The position numbers and the translations under genes were made by a program. A stretch of DNA of 64,000 nt from Polaromonas sp. (GTDB lineage: Bacteria; Pseudomonadota; Gammaproteobacteria; Burkholderiales; Burkholderiaceae_C): contig JAAFJR010000005.1 of assembly GCA_013298945.1 (NCBI GenBank), positions 1 to 64,000 on the forward strand. The letters run 5' to 3'. Below the pieces are notes generated by a model, which was given only the letters and a program-made list of their open reading frames with translations, was not told the DNA's origin and searched no databases. Each line of letters begins with the position of its first letter. Position 1 is the stretch's first letter. This document shows, piece by piece, positions 1 to 7,442 of this stretch.

Positions 1-1
1 C

Positions 2-187
2 AAATGGGTATTTGTGGGCGATTCGGGTAACGACCAAGCCATGTTTCAGCACTTCACGCATTCGGTTGGCGTAGCGAATATCCGTAGGTTTGAAAGCCAA
101 TTGGCATATTTGCCGCGCTACATCACCCCGTCAGAACGCGGGGCTGGCTTTGCAGAAGTTGCAGAGTTACTGCTTAATGCGATGTAA
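2..187 (+). CDS. HAD-superfamily (IIB-type) hydrolase, C-terminal fragment
   Basis: The gene enters from the left edge; only its last 61 codons are visible, ending in TAA at 185-187. The visible protein starts KWVFVGDSGNDQAMFQHF. The GDSxND element is the fourth HAD motif, whose acidic residues bind Mg2+ in phosphatases of the Cof/sucrose-phosphatase type. The following SVGVANI segment and the closing GAGFAEVAELL helix also fit IIB-type HAD enzymes. The substrate cannot be told from this fragment; sugar or phosphoglycerate phosphates are common in the class. The DUF2721 gene follows closely on the same strand. Confidence 0.75.
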   Translation, partial: KWVFVGDSGNDQAMFQHFTHSVGVANIRRFESQLAYLPRYITPSERGAGFAEVAELLLNAM

Positions 188-219
188 TTTTGTATAAGTC
201 ATTGAGTTATAAGGAATTT

Positions 220-660
220 ATGCTACTTCCATCAGACCTTTCAACCGTTGCCCAAGGCATTCAGCTAGCCATCGCCCCTGTTTTTTTGCTCAACGCAGTA
301 GCGGCCATGATTGGTGCTGTGGCAGGTCGCTTAGCGCGCATCATTGACCGTGCTCGACAAATTGAAGCGTGGATGGATGACATGCCGCAAGCGCCAAAAA
401 TGCAACGTTGGAAAGACGAGCTGCGCCTGCTGCGCCAGCGCAGTTTTCTGGTGAACTGGTGCATAGCGCTGCTGATTTTGTGCGCCATCTTGATCGGTTC
501 AACCATTGTTTTGCTGTTTTTTGGCGAAACCCTAGAAGTTAACTTCGCCCGTACCGCTATCGTCGTTTTTATCGCTGGCGTGGTATCGTTTTTATTGGCA
601 TTGCTGTGCTTTTTTGCTGAAACATTGCTTTCAGCCAAGATTTTGAAAATTCCCACATGA
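220..660 (+). CDS. DUF2721 family membrane protein
   Basis: A 146-residue protein starting MLLPSDLSTVAQGIQLAIAP, typical of the DUF2721 family of small inner-membrane proteins of unknown function. It shows a hydrophobic N-terminal helix, a basic RLARIIDRARQIE amphipathic stretch, and two strong membrane segments around residues 85-105 and 110-135. I chose the ATG at 220 because AAGGA lies just upstream (211-215); an in-frame TTG at 190 would add ten residues without a ribosome binding site. The stop codon overlaps the presumed rnpB promoter. Confidence 0.8.
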   Translation: MLLPSDLSTVAQGIQLAIAPVFLLNAVAAMIGAVAGRLARIIDRARQIEAWMDDMPQAPKMQRWKDELRLLRQRSFLVNWCIALLILCAILIGSTIVLLFFGETLEVNFARTAIVVFIAGVVSFLLALLCFFAETLLSAKILKIPT

Positions 661-666
661 GATAAT
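658..666 (+). promoter_or_regulatory. extended -10 promoter element of rnpB
   Basis: TGAGATAAT reads as an extended -10 box (TGn followed by GATAAT). It ends 6 bases before the expected 5' end of RNase P RNA at 673. No good -35 box lies at normal spacing, which fits an extended -10 promoter. The TG belongs to the TGA stop codon of the preceding gene. Confidence 0.5.
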
Positions 667-672
667 CTACAC

Positions 673-1081
673 GTGAAGCTCGCTAGGCCGTCGCTGGTGC
701 ATACCGCAAGGACGACGCGTGAGCGTCGTGTGGGAAACCACGCACTGGAGGAACGTCCGGACTGCATAGGACAGCGTAGCAGCTAACGGCTGCCCACTGA
801 AAGTCGCAATGCGAAAGCGCTGAGATATAAGGTGAGGATTAGAGCAACAGAGACGAGCCAATTTAGTTTGGGTGAAACGGGCAATCTCTACGCGCAGCAA
901 TACCAAATAGGCCATCCTGAGGAGATTAGTTTCGACGAAGTTCCTTGCCTAGCGGTTCGCTAGGAGAGATGGCGGGTAGGTAGCACCGAGCTTTGGGGTG
1001 ACTCAGAGCCAAGATGAATGACGGTCACGGCGCAGCTTTAGGGATGCGCCGCACAAAATCCGGCGTATCGGCGAGCTTCAC
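673..1081 (+). ncRNA. rnpB: RNase P RNA (bacterial type A)
   Basis: Catalytic RNA subunit of RNase P, which removes 5' leaders from tRNA precursors. The terminal P1 helix is visible: GTGAAGCTCGC at 673-683 pairs perfectly with GCGAGCTTCAC at 1071-1081. Between them lie the conserved GGAGGAACGTCCGGACT block (about 748-764) and the AGAGCAACAGAGACGAG block (about 841-857), both hallmark core sequences. The 3' part carries an ACAAAATCCGGC segment like the CCA-binding region of other bacterial RNase P RNAs. The length of about 409 nucleotides is normal for type A. Confidence 0.95.
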
Positions 1082-1110
1082 ATTTTTATTTGTGAAAAAT
1101 ATAATCATAA

Positions 1111-1140
1111 AAAAGCCTGATTTAAGCGATTAAATCAGGC
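1111..1140 (-). terminator. Rho-independent terminator of the lipoprotein gene
   Basis: GCCTGATTTA (1115-1124) and TAAATCAGGC (1131-1140) form a perfect 10-bp stem with a 6-base loop. Read on the minus strand the hairpin is followed by a run of T, so it ends the lipoprotein gene. It may also stop rnpB transcription from the other side, although that side lacks a T run. Confidence 0.75.
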
Positions 1141-1185
1141 TCTAGCCATTGTATTTACTGCCTAAGCAGCTATCATAATAGTAGC
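1138..1185 (-). repeat. 48-bp palindromic repeat, copy 1 (intergenic)
   Basis: Contains GTATTTACTGCC followed by TAAGCAGCTAT and an ATAATAGTAGC end, matching the family core in reverse orientation. Its first three bases are shared with the right arm of the adjacent terminator stem. It lies between that hairpin and the stop codon of the lipoprotein gene. Confidence 0.8.
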
Positions 1186-1192
1186 AAATAAA

Positions 1193-1579
1193 TCAACGAC
1201 GAGCAGCAGCCCATGGTGCAATCACCTTGTAATAATCATTGGCTGAGATGATGATGCCTGGTGCTGGCGTGTAATTCGAGGTAGGACCTCCGCAATAAGT
1301 TGGTGCTGAATAAGCGTTGTGAATGGGGCGCAAGCCGAAATCATAAGTACCATAATAATCAATCAAGTCACGTGCAACTTGCTGCCCTTGGGCAGAATTG
1401 GCTTCTAAAAAGATGTCTTCAACGCAAACTGTGCCGTTGCCAACGTTCAGGTTGTCTACCGATAGGAAGTAATGTGTTTGGTCTGCAACGATGACAACCT
1501 CAGTATCCCCGCCACCGCCACAAGCGCTCAGGACAGCAATGCTGGAAGCCACTAATGCGAGTTTCAAAGAGTTTTTCAT
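1193..1579 (-). CDS. small exported lipoprotein of unknown function
   Basis: A 128-residue protein with a signal peptide (MKNSLKLALVASSIAVLSAC) ending in the lipobox LSAC. The first mature residue should be the lipid-modified Cys20, followed by a Gly-rich spacer. The rest is short and polar, with two further cysteines and many Tyr/Asn residues; I recognise no domain. AAAGGA lies just upstream of the ATG. A strong terminator follows, so it is probably transcribed alone. The function is unknown. Confidence 0.7.
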   Translation of the reverse strand: MKNSLKLALVASSIAVLSACGGGGDTEVVIVADQTHYFLSVDNLNVGNGTVCVEDIFLEANSAQGQQVARDLIDYYGTYDFGLRPIHNAYSAPTYCGGPTSNYTPAPGIIISANDYYKVIAPWAAARR

Positions 1580-1751
1580 ACGATTCCTTTTATGAGTCTT
1601 GAGAGGTTAAACTAAATTCTTGATGTTCATCATGGCAGAATTTTTGCCAGCTGTACGTTGCTTAACGCACGGTGCGCTGAAAAGTTACGTAAATTCTGTC
1701 TAGAAATTGTCTGAATTTGTTACCTGCACTCTTACCCCTTTTTTATTTTGC

Positions 1752-4028
1752 TTACTCTTTGACACAGTCAGCAAAATAGTGCTTTTTGCCATCTTCACCA
1801 TCTTCAGCCACCAAGCCATGAATATCAGTTTCAAAACCAGGGCATTGTGCGTTGAATTCGCGTGAAAACTTAAGGTAATCCACAATTTTCTTGTTGAAAA
1901 CTTCGCCAGGAATCAACAGAGGAATACCCGGTGGGTAGGGTGTCACTAAACCGACGGTGATACGGCCTTCCAAATCGTCAATCGCTACGCGCTCAGTCTT
2001 ACGCTGAGCAATGTGGGCATAGGCATCACTTGGCTTCATGGCAGGTTTCAAGTCGCTCAGATACATATCAGTCGTCAAACGCGCAATGTCGTACTTGGCA
2101 TACAAGGTGTGCAAATGGTGGCACAGATCAGCCAAGCCCATTTTTTCGTACTTTCGGTGCTTTTGGCAGAACTCGGGCAAGATACGCCACATCGGCTGGT
2201 TTTTGTCGTAATCGTCTTTGAACTGCTGCAGCGCCGTCAACATGCTGTTCCAGCGGCCTTTTGTGATGCCGATGGTGAACAAAATGAAGAAGCTGTAAAG
2301 CCCCGTTTTTTCAACCACCACGCCATGCTCGGCCAAAAACTTGGTCACGATACTGGCTGGGATACCTGATTTGGCAAACTTACCGTTCAAGTCCATGCCT
2401 GGGGTGACGATGGTGGCTTTAATAGGGTCCAGCATATTGAAACCGGTCGCCATTTTGCCAAAACCGTGCCAATTCACGCCAGCTTTGGCAGATTTTGATT
2501 CGCCTTTGATGATCCAGTCACTCGCACGACCCATGCCTTCAGAAGCAATTTTTTCAGGCCCCCAAACCTTGAACCACCAGTCTTTGCCATACTCTTCATC
2601 GATTTTGCGCATGGCGCGTCGGAAATCTAGCGCTTCAACAATACTTTCCTCTACCAATGCGGTGCCACCTGGAGGCTCCATCATGGCGGCAGCCACGTCG
2701 CAGCTGGCAATAATGCTGTACTGCGGCGATGTTGATGTGTGCATCAAATACGCCTCGTTGAACAAATGCCTGTCCAGCTTGACGGTTTGTGAATCTTGAA
2801 TCAGTACATGGCTTGCTTGACTAATACCTGCTAGCAATTTGTGGATAGACTGCGTTGCGTACACCACCGCTGATTTTGGTCGAATGCGGTTTTTCCCCAT
2901 CGAATGGTAGGTGCCATAAAACGGGTGAAATGCCGCGTGCGGCAACCAAGCTTCGTCAAAATGCAAATTTTCTACATAGCCATCCAGCATGCTTTTGATG
3001 GTTTCGGTGTTGTAAAGCACGCCGTCGTAGGTGCTTTGGGTGACAGTCATTACACGCGGTTTGACCTTTTTGGCATCAACGCCTTTGAGCAGTGGATTGG
3101 CCTTGATTTTGGCTTGAATCGATGCTGGCTCAAACTCTTCTTTGGGGATAGGCCCGATGATGCCGAAATGGTTACGTGTCGGCTTCAAAAACACCGGAAT
3201 CGCACCCGTCATGATGATGCTGTGCAAGATTGATTTGTGGCAATTGCGGTCAACTACAACGATATCGTTAGGCGCTACCGTGTGGTGCCAAACCATTTTG
3301 TTGCTGGTCGAGGTGCCATTGGTCACAAAAAAGCAGTGGTCAGCGTTGAAAATGCGTGCTGCATTGCGCTCGCTTTCGCCAATTGCGCCGTTGTGGTCCA
3401 GTAGTTGGCCAAGTTCTTCAACGGCGTTACACACGTCTGCGCGCAGCATGTTTTCACCATAAAACTGGTGATACATCTGCCCAACTGGGCTTTTCAGGAA
3501 AGCCACACCACCTGAGTGTCCTGGGCAATGCCAACTGTAAGAGCCGTCTTCGGCGTAATCGAGCAAGGCTTTGAAAAAGGGCGGTTGCACGCCTTCCAAA
3601 TAGCTTTTTGCTTCGCGGATGATATGACGAGCCACAAACTCGGGCGTGTCTTCAAACATATGAATAAAGCCATGCAGCTCGCGCAAAATGTCGTTCGGGA
3701 TGTGGTGCGAAGTTTTAGTCTCGCCATACACATAAATAGGCACTTCTAAGTTTTTGCGACGCACTTCTTCGATGAAATGGCGCAAATTCAGCACAGCAGG
3801 GTCTAAATCAGGCCCAGGGGTGAATTCGTCATCATCCACCGACAAAATAAACGCACTGGCACGGCTTTGTTGCTGGGCAAATTGGCTCAAATCGCCATAG
3901 CTGGTCACACCAAGCACTTCAAAACCTTCGCTTTCAATGGCTTGCGCCAAAGCACGAATACCTAAACCTGAAGTATTTTCTGAGCGAAAATCTTCGTCAA
4001 TGATGATGATAGGAAAGCGAAATTTCAT
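1752..4028 (-). CDS. Orn/Lys/Arg decarboxylase (PLP-dependent, AdiA/LdcC class)
   Basis: A 758-residue cytoplasmic enzyme of the large bacterial basic amino-acid decarboxylases. It has an N-terminal response-regulator-like wing domain (residues 1-130), a PLP-binding core and a C-terminal domain. The Schiff-base lysine is Lys397 in SIHKLLAG. The HCPGHSGG motif lies near residue 167 and the FVTNGTSTSNK cofactor segment near 235. Such enzymes release CO2 from lysine, arginine or ornithine, supplying polyamines or acid resistance. The length is close to AdiA (about 755), but substrate cannot be decided from sequence alone. The gene stands alone on this strand; the 205-bp upstream gap holds only a short direct repeat of AGAAGAAATC at about 4080. 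Confidence 0.9.
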   Translation of the reverse strand: MKFRFPIIIIDEDFRSENTSGLGIRALAQAIESEGFEVLGVTSYGDLSQFAQQQSRASAFILSVDDDEFTPGPDLDPAVLNLRHFIEEVRRKNLEVPIYVYGETKTSHHIPNDILRELHGFIHMFEDTPEFVARHIIREAKSYLEGVQPPFFKALLDYAEDGSYSWHCPGHSGGVAFLKSPVGQMYHQFYGENMLRADVCNAVEELGQLLDHNGAIGESERNAARIFNADHCFFVTNGTSTSNKMVWHHTVAPNDIVVVDRNCHKSILHSIIMTGAIPVFLKPTRNHFGIIGPIPKEEFEPASIQAKIKANPLLKGVDAKKVKPRVMTVTQSTYDGVLYNTETIKSMLDGYVENLHFDEAWLPHAAFHPFYGTYHSMGKNRIRPKSAVVYATQSIHKLLAGISQASHVLIQDSQTVKLDRHLFNEAYLMHTSTSPQYSIIASCDVAAAMMEPPGGTALVEESIVEALDFRRAMRKIDEEYGKDWWFKVWGPEKIASEGMGRASDWIIKGESKSAKAGVNWHGFGKMATGFNMLDPIKATIVTPGMDLNGKFAKSGIPASIVTKFLAEHGVVVEKTGLYSFFILFTIGITKGRWNSMLTALQQFKDDYDKNQPMWRILPEFCQKHRKYEKMGLADLCHHLHTLYAKYDIARLTTDMYLSDLKPAMKPSDAYAHIAQRKTERVAIDDLEGRITVGLVTPYPPGIPLLIPGEVFNKKIVDYLKFSREFNAQCPGFETDIHGLVAEDGEDGKKHYFADCVKE

Positions 4029-4233
4029 GGCGTTGCGTCAATTGGCGTTAAAAGTTGAAAAGTGTGAAAACAATAAAAATCAGAAGAAATCAGAAGAAAT
4101 CAAAGATTAGGGGGAAAGTGTAAGGAAATATTGAGTCACATCGTGCATCTGAGGGGTTATGAGTGCATGATTAGGTCAAAATGTGGTTTAGATGTGGCGT
4201 ATCTGTGGTTAAGGTTACACAAAAAGGGGATTT

Positions 4234-4659
4234 ATGGCTGATTCTAGTATCTGGTGGTTGCTGACGGGTGCCGCAGTTGCAGTTGAGTTGATGACGGGCA
4301 CTTTTTATTTGCTTATGTTCGCTATTGGGCTGGCTGCTGCTGCGATGGCTGCTCATATGGGCATGAGCGTCACGGCACAATTGGTCATTGCCGCTGTAAT
4401 TGGTGGCGGTTCAGTCATCGCTTGGCATTTTTTGCGCGGTAAAAAAATGGTCGGAAAAAATGCGGAATTCAACAGTGATGTGAACATGGATATTGGGCAG
4501 ACAGTGACGGTTGAGTCATGGCAAGCAAACGGCACAAGCAGCATTAAATATCGAGGTGCGACTTGGACGGCACAATTGCAAGCGGGTAGCTCGGCGGAAT
4601 CCGGCAGCTACGTGATTGAACAAGTTGTTGGCAGTCGACTTATTGTGAAAAAAGTTTAA
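4234..4659 (+). CDS. NfeD family membrane protein
   Basis: A 141-residue protein with two or three N-terminal membrane segments (residues 5-70) and a C-terminal OB-fold-like domain of about 65 residues starting near QTVTVESWQANG. This is the short NfeD type, whose genes nearly always sit next to SPFH/stomatin genes, as here. The NfeD soluble domain is thought to bind its SPFH partner in membrane microdomains. AAGGGG precedes the ATG, and 21 bases separate it from the SPFH gene, so the two form an operon. Confidence 0.85.
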   Translation: MADSSIWWLLTGAAVAVELMTGTFYLLMFAIGLAAAAMAAHMGMSVTAQLVIAAVIGGGSVIAWHFLRGKKMVGKNAEFNSDVNMDIGQTVTVESWQANGTSSIKYRGATWTAQLQAGSSAESGSYVIEQVVGSRLIVKKV

Positions 4660-4680
4660 GAATAGTTTAAGGAGAAAAAG

Positions 4681-5592
4681 ATGGAAATTGCAATTGTTTT
4701 ACTTGTTGTCGCGGCCATTTTTATCATTCGAACAATCAAGGTTGTTCCACAACAACATGCATGGGTGATTGAGCGACTTGGCAAATACAATGCAACGCTG
4801 ACACCAGGTTTAAATTTCTTAGTTCCATTTGTTGACAAAGTTGCCTATAAACATGTCCTGAAAGAAATTACTTTAGATATTCCTAGCCAAGTATGTATCA
4901 CCAAAGACAACACCCAGCTGCAGGTAGATGGTGTGTTGTACTTTCAAGTCACAGATGCCATGCGCGCGAGCTACGGGTCTAACAATTACGTCATGGCCAT
5001 CACGCAGCTCGCACAAACCTCGTTGCGCAGCGTGATTGGTAAGTTAGAACTTGATAAAACCTTCGAAGAGCGCGACATCATCAATGCGCAAGTGGTTGCT
5101 GCGATTGACGAAGCGGCGCTGAATTGGGGCGTGAAGGTTTTGCGCTATGAAATCAAAGATTTGACACCGCCTAAAGAAATTTTGCATGCTATGCAAGCGC
5201 AAATCACCGCCGAGCGCGGCAAGCGCGCTTTGATTGCTGCGTCTGAAGGCCGTCGTCAAGAACAAATCAACATCGCAACGGGTGAACGCGAAGCTTTCAT
5301 TGCCCGCTCTGAAGGTGAAAAAGCCGCAGCCATCAACAAAGCACAGGGTGAGGCCGCCGCCATTGCAGCGGTTGCCGATGCCAATGCCCATGCGATTCAA
5401 GTGGTGGCAACCGCGATTCGTTTACCCGGCGGTGCTGAGGCTGTGCAGCTCAAAGTCGCAGAAAAAGCCATGGAAGCTTATAGTAATGTCGCCAGTGATG
5501 CAGCTACAACCCTCATCGTGCCCAGCGACATGAGTCAAGTCTCTACTTTGATTGCTTCGGCAATGAAAATGGTGCAAACTACCAAAGCTTAA
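4681..5592 (+). CDS. SPFH domain (stomatin/QmcA-like) membrane protein
   Basis: A 303-residue protein. An N-terminal membrane anchor (MEIAIVLLVVAAIFII) is followed by the SPFH/band-7 domain (IKVVPQQHAWVIERLGKY, residues 20-180). A long Ala/Glu-rich coiled coil (about 175-245, EGRRQEQINIATGEREAF) comes next, then a C-terminal tail ending in a hydrophobic stretch. Proteins of this type form large membrane rings and modulate membrane proteases such as FtsH. AAGGAG lies upstream. It is the second gene of the NfeD-SPFH operon and ends at a likely terminator. Confidence 0.9.
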   Translation: MEIAIVLLVVAAIFIIRTIKVVPQQHAWVIERLGKYNATLTPGLNFLVPFVDKVAYKHVLKEITLDIPSQVCITKDNTQLQVDGVLYFQVTDAMRASYGSNNYVMAITQLAQTSLRSVIGKLELDKTFEERDIINAQVVAAIDEAALNWGVKVLRYEIKDLTPPKEILHAMQAQITAERGKRALIAASEGRRQEQINIATGEREAFIARSEGEKAAAINKAQGEAAAIAAVADANAHAIQVVATAIRLPGGAEAVQLKVAEKAMEAYSNVASDAATTLIVPSDMSQVSTLIASAMKMVQTTKA

Positions 5593-5605
5593 AAGTTTGG
5601 TTTTT
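5581..5605 (+). terminator. probable terminator of the NfeD-SPFH operon
   Basis: ACCAAAGCTT and AAGTTTGGT form a short hairpin with one bulged G, followed by a run of five T. The stem overlaps the TAA stop of the SPFH gene. The stem is AT-rich, so termination may be partial. Confidence 0.5.
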
Positions 5606-5628
5606 AGAAAATTTTAGAAGACAGCATT

Positions 5629-6846
5629 ATGAAAATCATTGATTCCATCACCACCCAAGCCGCAGGCATAGCCGCGATTCGCAAACAAATTCATGCCAAC
5701 CCCGAGCTGTGTTTTGCCGAAGTACAAACGGCGGATTTAGTTGCTGCCAAATTGACAGAATGGGGTATTCCTATTCACCGAGGTATGGGTACAACAGGTG
5801 TGGTGGGCATCATTAAAAACGGTACCTCTGACCGCGCGATTGGCTTACGTGCTGACATGGATGCGCTGCCTATGCAAGAGTTCAACACTTTTGCTCATGC
5901 CAGTAAAAACGAGGGCAAGATGCACGCCTGTGGTCATGACGGCCACACGGCGATGCTGCTAGCTGCGGCGCAACATCTTGCCAAAAATCGCAACTTTGAC
6001 GGCACGGTGTATTTGATTTTCCAGCCGGCAGAAGAGGGCGGTGGTGGCGCACGAGAGATGATTAAAGACGGTTTGTTTGAGAAATTTCCGATGGAAGCCG
6101 TTTACGGCATGCACAACTGGCCAGGCATGCAGGTTGGCAAGTTTGCAGTGAGTGCGGGGCCGGTGATGGCATCGAGCAATGAATTCAAAATTGTGATTCA
6201 CGGCAAAGGTGGCCACGCAGCGTTACCGCATGATGGTGTTGACCCTGTGCTGGCAGCTTGTCAAATGGTGCAAGCGTTTCAAACCATCATCAGCCGCAAT
6301 AAAAAACCGATTGAAGCAGGCGTGATTTCAGTCACCATGATTCATGCGGGTGAAGCGACCAATGTGATTCCAGACAGCGTTGAAATTCAAGGTACTGTGC
6401 GCACATTTACCTTGGAATTGCTAGATTTGATTGAAAAGCGCATGCGTGAGATTGCAGAGCACACCAGTGCAGCCTTTGGCGCGACTTGCGATTTTGAGTT
6501 TGACCGTAATTACCCTCCGACGATCAATGCTGAAGCCGAGGCTAACTTTGCCGCCCAAGTGATACGCAACATTGTTGGTGCAGACAATGTTTTGAAGCAA
6601 GAGCCAACGATGGGCGCGGAAGATTTCTCTTATATGTTGCTGGAAAAACCTGGCGCGTATTGCTTTATTGCCAATGGTGAAGGCGATCACCGCGCCATCG
6701 GGCATGGCGGCGGGCCCTGCATGCTGCATAACCCAAGTTATGACTTCAACGACGATTTGATACCGCTGGGCGCGACATTTTGGGTGCGTTTGGTGGAGGA
6801 ATCTTTGAAAGCGGGTTCGGTAGGGTTGAAAGGATTGACAGAATGA
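5629..6846 (+). CDS. M20 family amidohydrolase (hippurate hydrolase/amidoacylase type)
   Basis: A 405-residue metallo-hydrolase of the HipO/AbgB/IAA-amino-acid hydrolase group, cleaving N-acyl amino acids. Metal-binding motifs are visible: HACGHDGH (near residue 104), the EEGGGG acidic pair (near 138), HNWPG (near 166) and a C-terminal GAEDFSY. The dimerisation domain is inserted at HGKGGHAALPHDGVDP. The substrate is not determined by these motifs. Its TGA overlaps the ATG of the next gene (ATGA), so the two are translationally coupled. Confidence 0.88.
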   Translation: MKIIDSITTQAAGIAAIRKQIHANPELCFAEVQTADLVAAKLTEWGIPIHRGMGTTGVVGIIKNGTSDRAIGLRADMDALPMQEFNTFAHASKNEGKMHACGHDGHTAMLLAAAQHLAKNRNFDGTVYLIFQPAEEGGGGAREMIKDGLFEKFPMEAVYGMHNWPGMQVGKFAVSAGPVMASSNEFKIVIHGKGGHAALPHDGVDPVLAACQMVQAFQTIISRNKKPIEAGVISVTMIHAGEATNVIPDSVEIQGTVRTFTLELLDLIEKRMREIAEHTSAAFGATCDFEFDRNYPPTINAEAEANFAAQVIRNIVGADNVLKQEPTMGAEDFSYMLLEKPGAYCFIANGEGDHRAIGHGGGPCMLHNPSYDFNDDLIPLGATFWVRLVEESLKAGSVGLKGLTE

Positions 6847-7418
6847 TGGGTGTGATGGATGCGTTTTCAGCTACGTATGCGCAGGCTCGGGTTAAGTTTT
6901 TAGAGGCTGCTGCAACGGCGGGATTGGAGTTTGAGTCGATTAACTCTCTGCAAGCAAGCAAAGACGGCGTCATCCTTGCTTTAGATGCAGCCTTTAAAAA
7001 AACTACAAACAATGCTGTTGTTGACAAACTTCTGATCATTAGCTCAGCCAACCAAGCCGCAGATAGTTTGGGCGGATCTGTTGTTCAGGTGTTTGTTTTG
7101 CATGACGCTGAATGGATGGAAAAAGTCCGCATGGCTGGCGTATCTGTGTTGTATTTGCATGGTTCTGACCAATCTCTAGCAGATGTTGTTAAAAAGCGCG
7201 TTTTGAATGCCAAAAAGGTGATTTTGGTCGATATCTCGGCTACCAATAGCTTGAAAGACACGGTTTTTGTGGCTTTGGAGGCGGCTAAACTAGACGACAA
7301 GTGCAAGTTTTTTGCAGTGACACCTATCACAGCAGGCTCTCCAGCTTGGGAGGGGCAGACGATCAGCCAGGCTAGGCAAGTTTTGTTTAAAGCAGTAGAT
7401 ACGTTGAACAAAGCCTGA
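6843..7418 (+). CDS. degenerate DUF2817-like protein, metal site lost
   Basis: A 191-residue protein starting at the ATG overlapping the hydrolase stop, with AAGGA upstream. The first 90 or so residues resemble the N-terminus of DUF2817 (M14-like zinc peptidase) proteins: FSATYAQARVKFLEAAATAG, then DKLLIISSA and VQVFVLHDAEW. Where I expect the HGxEG zinc motif after ISS, this protein reads ANQAADSLG, and the HNVDLNRNF region is absent. The second half (from about SDQSLADVVKK) does not resemble the family. I infer a truncated or repurposed paralogue that cannot be a zinc peptidase. The open frame and coupled start suggest it is still translated. Confidence 0.5.
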   Translation: MMGVMDAFSATYAQARVKFLEAAATAGLEFESINSLQASKDGVILALDAAFKKTTNNAVVDKLLIISSANQAADSLGGSVVQVFVLHDAEWMEKVRMAGVSVLYLHGSDQSLADVVKKRVLNAKKVILVDISATNSLKDTVFVALEAAKLDDKCKFFAVTPITAGSPAWEGQTISQARQVLFKAVDTLNKA

Positions 7419-7442
7419 ATTTAAAAACATATAGACATTCGT

